A DNA stretch of 11,145 nucleotides, from NCBI GenBank assembly GCA_002322035.1, contig DCNF01000019.1, positions 11,651-22,795 of the forward strand, read 5' to 3'. The translations under genes and the position numbers were made by a program. The stretch is from Geobacter sp. UBA1603 (lineage in GTDB: Bacteria; Desulfobacterota; Desulfuromonadia; Geobacterales; Pseudopelobacteraceae). Position 1 is the first letter of the stretch, and each line of letters opens with the position of its first letter. The notes below the pieces were generated by a model, which searched no databases, was not told where the DNA came from, and worked only from the letters and a program-made list of their open reading frames with translations. Positions 6,710-11,145 of the stretch are shown piece by piece.

Positions 6710-7690
6710 ATGAAACAACGCGTCGTCAGCGGGATGCGGCCGACCGGTAAACTTCATGTCGGGCACTACCATGGAGTGCTGGAAAACTGGATCAAGCTTC
6801 AGGATGAGTATGAATGTTTCTTTTTCGTGGCGGACTGGCATTCCCTGACCACTGAATACGCCGATACTGCCTCTATCCGCAACAATATCAGTGAGATGGT
6901 ACTTGATTGGGTAGCCTTCGGACTTGACCCGGAGAAGTCCGTGGTGTTCCGCCAGAGCCTTGTCCCGCACCATTCCGAATTGAATCTGATCCTCTCGATG
7001 ATTACGCCGGTTTCCTGGCTTGAACGTAATCCGACCTACAAAGAGATGCTTGACAATATTGAAGCACGCGACCTGTCGACCTTCGGTTTTCTTGGTTATC
7101 CGGTGCTGATGGCTGCCGACATAATTCTCTATAAGGCCACCCGTGTGCCGGTTGGTCACGATCAGCTGCCGCACCTGGAAATCACCCGCGAAATTGCCCG
7201 CCGTTTCAATCACCTCTATGGCCCGGTCTTCCCGGAACCGGAAGCACTCCTGACCGAAACTCCCAAGCTACTCGGGCTTGATGGCCGCAAGATGAGCAAA
7301 TCCTACGGCAATTCCATCTACCTTTCCGACAGTGCAGAAGAAACCGAAAGAAAAATCAAGGGCATGGTGACCGACCCGGCCCGTATCCGGCGCAGCGATG
7401 CCGGCGATCCGGATGTCTGCGTGGCATTCAACCTGCACCGTATCTACCTCCCGCAGGAGACGCTCGACGAGATAGTGCCTGCCTGCCGCAACGCCTCCAT
7501 CGGCTGTGTGGACTGCAAGAAAATCCTGACCGCCGGCATGAACGAGCGGCTGGCACCGTTCCGGGCCCAGCGCCAGGAGCTGGCTGCCAAACCGGAGTTC
7601 ATTGGTGATGTCCTTTCCCTCGGCAGCCGCCAGGCGTCCGGCATTTCTGATACGGTCATGGTCGAAGTCCGTGAGGCGCTAACAATCTGA
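6710..7690 (+). CDS. trpS: Tryptophanyl-tRNA synthetase with a [4Fe-4S]-type cysteine motif
   Basis: The product is a 326-residue class Ic tRNA synthetase that charges tRNA-Trp with tryptophan in the cytoplasm. Class I signatures are HVGH (16-19, the HIGH motif) and KMSKS (194-198). Tryptophan and ATP-site motifs are GYPVLMAADIILY (129-141) and PVGHDQLPHLEITREIARRFN (147-167). The length is that of bacterial TrpRS. In the C-terminal, anticodon-recognition half, four cysteines are spaced C237-x21-C259-x6-C266-x2-C269. Their codons are at 7418-7420, 7484-7486, 7505-7507 and 7514-7516. Nearly the same spacing binds a [4Fe-4S] cluster in Thermotoga maritima TrpRS, where it lies near the anticodon-binding site. 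A cluster is therefore likely here. The start ATG 6710 has CAGGGGA (6696-6702) 7 bases upstream. The scpA reading frame opens 1 base after the stop. No leader peptide or T-box-like structure is visible in the 17-base gap before it. Confidence 0.97.
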   Translation: MKQRVVSGMRPTGKLHVGHYHGVLENWIKLQDEYECFFFVADWHSLTTEYADTASIRNNISEMVLDWVAFGLDPEKSVVFRQSLVPHHSELNLILSMITPVSWLERNPTYKEMLDNIEARDLSTFGFLGYPVLMAADIILYKATRVPVGHDQLPHLEITREIARRFNHLYGPVFPEPEALLTETPKLLGLDGRKMSKSYGNSIYLSDSAEETERKIKGMVTDPARIRRSDAGDPDVCVAFNLHRIYLPQETLDEIVPACRNASIGCVDCKKILTAGMNERLAPFRAQRQELAAKPEFIGDVLSLGSRQASGISDTVMVEVREALTI

Positions 7691-7691
7691 T

Positions 7692-8510
7692 ATGCTGCCG
7701 CAGCACCATACCCATCGAGACGAAGCCCCTTCACTGCTTGAAGGGATGTATCAGTCTTACAGCGTTCACCTGGAAAAATTCGATGGTCCGCTCGACCTGC
7801 TCCTGCACCTGATCAGGAAGCATGAGCTTGATATCTGCGATATTCCGATCGCCGAGATAACCCGCCAGTATCTTGAATACATAAGACTTATGAAAGACCT
7901 CAATCTGGAGGTAGCCGGCGATTTTCTGGTCATGGCTGCAACCCTGCTCCAGATCAAGTCGCGCATGTTGCTCCCGGTTGATGATCCGGATGAAGGGGAG
8001 GAGGATGCTTCAGATCCCCGTGCAGCCCTGATCCAGCGCCTGCTGGAATACCAGCAGTACAAGGAGGCCGGGCAGGTGATCGGTGCCAGGGCGCTGCTCG
8101 GGAGGGAAGTCTTTGTCCGCGGTGCCATTGACCCACTCGTGCTTGAGGCGAAAAGCGAGGAGGGGCCAATTGAGGTCGATCTGTTTGAACTGGTTGATGT
8201 CTTCCGGGCGCTCCTGAACCGGATTCCGGCCGAGAGCTTCCATGAAGTTGCGCCGGGTGATTCGCTTTCGATTGCGGACTGCATTAACGAGATCCTGTCT
8301 CTGCTGCAGGAGCGGGAAATGGTTCCGTTTGACGAACTGGTCAATGATGATTTGACCAGAGAGCGGGTGATCGTTACGTTTCTGGCTCTTCTTGAATTAT
8401 GCCGTCTTCGACTGATAAACATTATTCAGAATGGGCATCAGGGGCCGATCTGGCTGATACCGGCCGTTTCTGCATCCCATGAGTCCAGCGGTACGTTATC
8501 CGATGAATGA
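7692..8510 (+). CDS. scpA: Segregation and condensation protein A
   Basis: The product is the kleisin subunit of the SMC-ScpAB condensin, which bridges SMC heads and organises and segregates the chromosome. The N-terminal kleisin signature FDGPLDLLLHLIRKHELDICDI occupies 30-51. AGDFLVMAATLLQIKSRMLLP (75-95) forms the SMC-neck binding helix region. An acidic linker follows (about 97-109), and the C-terminal winged helix holds VIVTFLALLELCRLRLI (226-242), which contacts the SMC head. The 272-residue reading opens 1 base after trpS, with only a distant GAGG (7673-7676). Homologs usually begin just before the YxVxLExFxGP stretch, so ATG 7746 (254 residues) is a serious alternative, although its purine-rich GAAGGG abuts the codon. 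I keep the longer start with low certainty about the first 18 residues. The 3' end overlaps scpB, which fits coupled synthesis of the two partners. Confidence 0.94.
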   Translation: MLPQHHTHRDEAPSLLEGMYQSYSVHLEKFDGPLDLLLHLIRKHELDICDIPIAEITRQYLEYIRLMKDLNLEVAGDFLVMAATLLQIKSRMLLPVDDPDEGEEDASDPRAALIQRLLEYQQYKEAGQVIGARALLGREVFVRGAIDPLVLEAKSEEGPIEVDLFELVDVFRALLNRIPAESFHEVAPGDSLSIADCINEILSLLQEREMVPFDELVNDDLTRERVIVTFLALLELCRLRLINIIQNGHQGPIWLIPAVSASHESSGTLSDE

Positions 8511-9105
8511 ACTGCACGCCATTATAGAAAGCATTGTCTTTGCGGCCGAATCGTCGGTGTCTCTTGACCGCCTCTGCGAACTGCTGCCCGAATTCGATCG
8601 GGGTGAGATAAAGTGCGCTGTTACGGATCTGTCGGCCGTTTTTGCCGAGCGGGACGGGGGGGTGCATCTGGTGGAAGTTGCCGGTGGGTGGCAGTTTCGT
8701 ACCAGGCCGCCGTATCAGCAGTATGTCGGGAGGCTGGTCAAGGTTAAGGCGGCAAAATTTTCGCAATCTGCTCTGGAAACCCTGGCGATCATCGCCTACC
8801 GCCAACCGATAACCCGTGCCGAAGTGGAGCACCTGCGCAGTGTTGACAGCGGGGCAGTGCTTAAATCACTGCTTGATAAAAAGCTTGTCAAGATACTGGG
8901 TAAAAAGGATATTCCTGGAAGACCTCTGATTTATGGAACGTCAAAGGAGTTTCTAGAGGTGTTTGGGCTGAAGGATTTAAAAAGTCTGCCGACGCTGAAA
9001 GAGATTCAGGCCTTGGATGAGGCTCCCCAGTTTGAGAGGCAGGAGGAGCTTCCTCTTGGGGATGGTGTCCCTGAAGAGGTCGAGGAGTCACTGCCCTTCG
9101 GATAG
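8503..9105 (+). CDS. scpB: Segregation and condensation protein B
   Basis: The product is the dimeric winged-helix partner of ScpA in the SMC condensin. The 200-residue reading from ATG 8503 starts MNELHAIIESIVFAAE, the usual ScpB opening. It overlaps the scpA stop by 8 bases. An ATG at 8479 would add eight residues that do not resemble the family start. The first winged helix covers about 1-75. The second carries SALETLAIIAYRQPITRAEV (89-108), the core family motif, and GRPLIYGTSKEFLEVFGL (139-156). The remaining 40 residues are an acidic, glutamate-rich tail (EELPLGDGVPEEVEESLPFG at 181-200) with no recognisable fold. Such tails vary among homologs. The MEMO-family gene begins 27 bases after the stop, with no terminator between. 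Confidence 0.95.
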   Translation: MNELHAIIESIVFAAESSVSLDRLCELLPEFDRGEIKCAVTDLSAVFAERDGGVHLVEVAGGWQFRTRPPYQQYVGRLVKVKAAKFSQSALETLAIIAYRQPITRAEVEHLRSVDSGAVLKSLLDKKLVKILGKKDIPGRPLIYGTSKEFLEVFGLKDLKSLPTLKEIQALDEAPQFERQEELPLGDGVPEEVEESLPFG

Positions 9106-9132
9106 CTGAAGCTGACCACAGGTAGGTGAGGT

Positions 9133-9936
9133 ATGCAAAGACAGGCTGCTGTTGCCGGGCAGTTCTACTCCGGAACGGCCCATGAACTGAATTCTGATCT
9201 GGCCGCACTGGTGTCTGAGGCTGCCGACAATCCTAAAGTTGTCGGTGTCATCTCCCCGCATGCCGGTTATGTCTATTCGGGAGCAGTCGCCGGTCATCTG
9301 TTCTCTTCAGTCGTTATTCCCGACACGGTGCTGGTGCTCGGCCCCAACCATCGCGGGATCGGCGCCGGAGCGGCCCTGTATCCTGACGGGAGCTGGCAGA
9401 CTCCGCTCGGAACCGTGCCGATCAGTGCTCGGCTGAACTCGCTCCTGCGGCAGCATGTCCCGTTTATCCAGGATGACACCGTAGCTCACCAGTCTGAACA
9501 TTCCCTCGAGGTGCAGATTCCGTTCCTCCAATACTTGAACCCGCAACTGTCAATTTCCGCGATCTGCCTTGCCCATGGCGGTTTCGACCCTGTCAGGAGG
9601 ATAGGGGAGGGGGTGGCAGCCGCCATCCGGGCCTACAGTGGTGATGTGCTGATAGTGGCAAGCTCCGACATGACCCATTACGAGTCAGCAGAGTCGGCAA
9701 AGCGCAAGGATTTCCTGGCGCTCGACCGGGTGACCGCCTTCGATCCCGAGGGCCTGCTCGATGTCTGCCGCCGTGAACGGATCACCATGTGCGGCGTGGT
9801 GCCGACTGCGGTCATGCTGGTCGCGGCCCGGGCACTGGGTGCTGTCAGGGCTGAAGTGCTGGCCTATGCCACCAGCGGCGATGTCACGGGCGATGACCGT
9901 CAGGTAGTGGGGTATGCGGCTGTCACGGTACGGTGA
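9133..9936 (+). CDS. amrB: MEMO-family protein (AmmeMemoRadiSam system protein B)
   Basis: The product is a 267-residue protein of the MEMO1 family, called AmmeMemoRadiSam system protein B in prokaryotes. The fold is related to extradiol dioxygenases and LigB. Signature stretches are AVAGQFYSG (6-14), SPHAGYVYSGAVAG (41-54), LVLGPNHRGIG (67-77), EHSLEVQIPFLQYL (122-135), SSDMTHYES (177-185) and MCGVVPTAVML (219-229). H43, H73 and C220 correspond to the metal-binding residues H49, H81 and C244 of human MEMO1, and all are retained. The prokaryotic family is named for frequent co-occurrence with an AMMECR1 protein and a radical SAM protein. Neither lies in this window, and the joint function is not established. 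Possible ribosome sites are AGGTAGG (9120-9126) and GTGAGG just before ATG 9133. It follows scpB closely and is probably the last gene of that transcript. Confidence 0.92.
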   Translation: MQRQAAVAGQFYSGTAHELNSDLAALVSEAADNPKVVGVISPHAGYVYSGAVAGHLFSSVVIPDTVLVLGPNHRGIGAGAALYPDGSWQTPLGTVPISARLNSLLRQHVPFIQDDTVAHQSEHSLEVQIPFLQYLNPQLSISAICLAHGGFDPVRRIGEGVAAAIRAYSGDVLIVASSDMTHYESAESAKRKDFLALDRVTAFDPEGLLDVCRRERITMCGVVPTAVMLVAARALGAVRAEVLAYATSGDVTGDDRQVVGYAAVTVR

Positions 9937-10042
9937 TGATTCGCATTTATCCAATACTATCCCTGTTTCAGTCTCTGCAGAAATGTTTATTGTTTGATTG
10001 TCTGCCATTCATGGAATCACTCTTGATTTCCTTCCGATTTCG
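9937..10042. other. Gap between the MEMO gene and the acnB promoter
   Basis: This stretch is A+T-richer than its neighbours and holds no ORF with coding character. I could not find a GC-rich stem followed by a T-run, so the upstream transcript has no obvious intrinsic terminator and may end by Rho or read into acnB. The only short symmetry seen is TCTGCAGA, which is likely chance. Confidence 0.4.
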
Positions 10043-10071
10043 TTGACATTTGCCCTCCTGAAGTGTATACA
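10043..10071 (+). promoter_or_regulatory. Sigma70-type promoter of acnB
   Basis: TTGACA (10043-10048) is a perfect -35 element. It is separated by 17 bases from TATACA (10066-10071), a four-of-six -10 match. Transcription would start at about 10078, giving a leader of roughly 58 bases with a strong AAGGAGG (10121-10127) 8 bases before the acnB start codon. The -10 element is buried in a long dyad (10061-10081). Confidence 0.72.
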
Positions 10072-10081
10072 GTATTCACTT
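10061..10081. promoter_or_regulatory. Operator-like dyad over the acnB -10 element
   Basis: Half-sites AAGTG-T-ATAC and GTAT-T-CACTT are arranged symmetrically around A10071. Nine of ten opposing positions pair, and the only break is T10066 against T10076. The site covers the -10 hexamer and the likely transcription start, the expected geometry for a repressor. A GTATAC-like core is common among GntR-family operators, so a GntR-type regulator of the citric acid cycle is a reasonable guess. The protein cannot be named from sequence, and no regulator gene is adjacent in the window. Confidence 0.55.
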
Positions 10082-10135
10082 TTATCTATCCAGCCCACAG
10101 GGACACACCCATACCCCACCAAGGAGGACGTACGA

Positions 10136-11145
10136 ATGATCGAAGCCTATCTCGCCCATGAAAAGGAACGCGCCAAGCAGGGCATTCCCGCGCTGCCGCT
10201 GACACCCGAGCAGACCGCCGACCTGTGCAAACTGCTGGTCAAACCGCCCAAGGGCAAAGAAAAATTTCTGCTCGATCTGATTACCAACCGCGTTTCTCCG
10301 GGTGTTGACCCGGCAGCAAAGGTAAAGGCCGAGTTCCTGGCCGAGATCGTCAGCGGAAAGAAGAAGTCCCCGCTGATCGACGCCGTGGCAGCCATCCGTC
10401 TGCTCGGCACCATGATCGGCGGCTACAACGTGGCTCCGCTGGTAGGTGCGCTGAAGGACAAGAAGCTGGCTGATGAAGCTGCCTGCGCCCTGTCCGGCAT
10501 CACCCTGGTGTATGATGCCTTTGATGAGGTTGCCAAGCTGGCCACCACCGGCAAGAACGCTGCCGCCGCCAAGGTCCTCAAGTCCTGGGCCGAGGCTGAA
10601 TGGTTCACCCATCGCAAAGGGGTGCCCGAGACCATCAAGGTCAAGGTTTTCAAGGTGGACGGCGAGATCAACACCGACGACTTCTCCCCGGCCGGCGACG
10701 CCTGGAGCCGCCCGGACATCCCGCTGCACGCCCTGGCCATGGGCAAAACCCGCTTCAAGGGTGGCCTTGACACAATCGCCACATTCCGCAAGGAAGGCTA
10801 CCAGGTTGCATTTGTGGGTGACGTCGTCGGAACCGGATCCTCCCGTAAATCGGCATGCAACTCGGTTCTCTGGCATATCGGCGAGGAGATCCCCTGCGTG
10901 CCCAACAAGAAGACCGCCGGCGTGATCATCGGCGGTGTCATCGCCCCGATCTTCTTCAACACCGCCCAGGACTCCGGCGCCCTGCCGCTCAAGGCCGACG
11001 TGACCGGGATGAAGACCGGCGACGTCATCGTGGTCAACAGCAAGAAAGGGGAGATCACCGACGAGAAGGGAAAAGTCCTCTCCAAGTTCACCATCGCCCC
11101 GAACACCCTGGCCGACGAGTTCCGCGCCGGCGGCCGCATCCCGCT
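10136..11145 (+). CDS. acnB: Aconitate hydratase B, N-terminal part (3' end outside window)
   Basis: The first 336 residues of AcnB are present. AcnB is the bacterial aconitase that interconverts citrate and isocitrate in the citric acid cycle. The frame is open to the window end. The N-terminal HEAT-like domain covers about 1-160 and includes EKFLLDLITNRVSPGVD (42-58), LLGTMIGGYN (89-98) and SWAEAEWF (150-157). The swivel domain follows with NTDDFSPAGDAWSRPDIPLH (179-198) and VGDVVGTGSSRKSACNSVLW (227-246). The domain order, with HEAT and swivel first, separates AcnB from AcnA. Compared with E. coli AcnB as I remember it, the loop after HALAM is about 15 residues shorter (GKTRFKGGLDTIATFRKEG, 203-221). 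The cysteines of the [4Fe-4S] site lie beyond the window. ATG 10136 has AAGGAGG (10121-10127) at ideal spacing. Expression should be driven by its own promoter and probably controlled through the dyad there. Confidence 0.96.
   Translation, partial: MIEAYLAHEKERAKQGIPALPLTPEQTADLCKLLVKPPKGKEKFLLDLITNRVSPGVDPAAKVKAEFLAEIVSGKKKSPLIDAVAAIRLLGTMIGGYNVAPLVGALKDKKLADEAACALSGITLVYDAFDEVAKLATTGKNAAAAKVLKSWAEAEWFTHRKGVPETIKVKVFKVDGEINTDDFSPAGDAWSRPDIPLHALAMGKTRFKGGLDTIATFRKEGYQVAFVGDVVGTGSSRKSACNSVLWHIGEEIPCVPNKKTAGVIIGGVIAPIFFNTAQDSGALPLKADVTGMKTGDVIVVNSKKGEITDEKGKVLSKFTIAPNTLADEFRAGGRIP

Overview
The window looks like a chromosomal segment of a Geobacter-type bacterium (Desulfuromonadia). This is inferred from recognised proteins and remembered gene order: a site-2 protease, trpS, scpA and scpB in a row, a type I GlnA, an AcnB-type aconitase, and G+C-rich genes with strong AAGGAGG-type ribosome binding sites. 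No database search was possible, so the lineage is an inference. All genes recognised lie on the plus strand. I see no insertion sequence, phage gene, CRISPR array, tRNA or rRNA.

Layout. (1) 1-502: the 3' end of glnA and a perfect-stem terminator. (2) 503-1854: a roughly 280-base gap, then two stand-alone genes, a TMEM175-type (DUF1211) cation-channel-like membrane protein and a small OsmC-family thiol protein. (3) 1898-5905: a tightly coupled four-gene cassette with 4-base ATGA overlaps at all three junctions. It encodes a [2Fe-2S] subunit, a Tat-exported molybdenum hydroxylase large subunit (IorA/IorB type), an XdhC-family cofactor maturation factor and a MocA-like nucleotidyltransferase. 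It is followed by a terminator whose 3' half repeats that of glnA. (4) 6012-9936: a housekeeping run of M50 site-2 protease, trpS, scpA, scpB and a MEMO-family protein, with short gaps or overlaps and probably one transcript. (5) 10043-11145: a near-consensus promoter overlapped by a long dyad, then the first 336 codons of acnB, which runs off the window.

How the genes fit together. The cassette is close to self-contained: enzyme subunits, a factor that handles the molybdenum cofactor, and an enzyme that would convert molybdopterin to its cytosine dinucleotide form. The small subunit has no signal, so it should ride out with the Tat-bearing large subunit. The substrate cannot be told from sequence. 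ScpA and ScpB are the two non-SMC partners of the SMC condensin.

The points most worth a second look are the operator-like dyad on the acnB promoter, a four-cysteine [4Fe-4S]-type motif in TrpRS, a possible lipobox inside the Tat signal of the hydroxylase large subunit, and the repeated terminator. I do not see a clearly undescribed multi-gene system.
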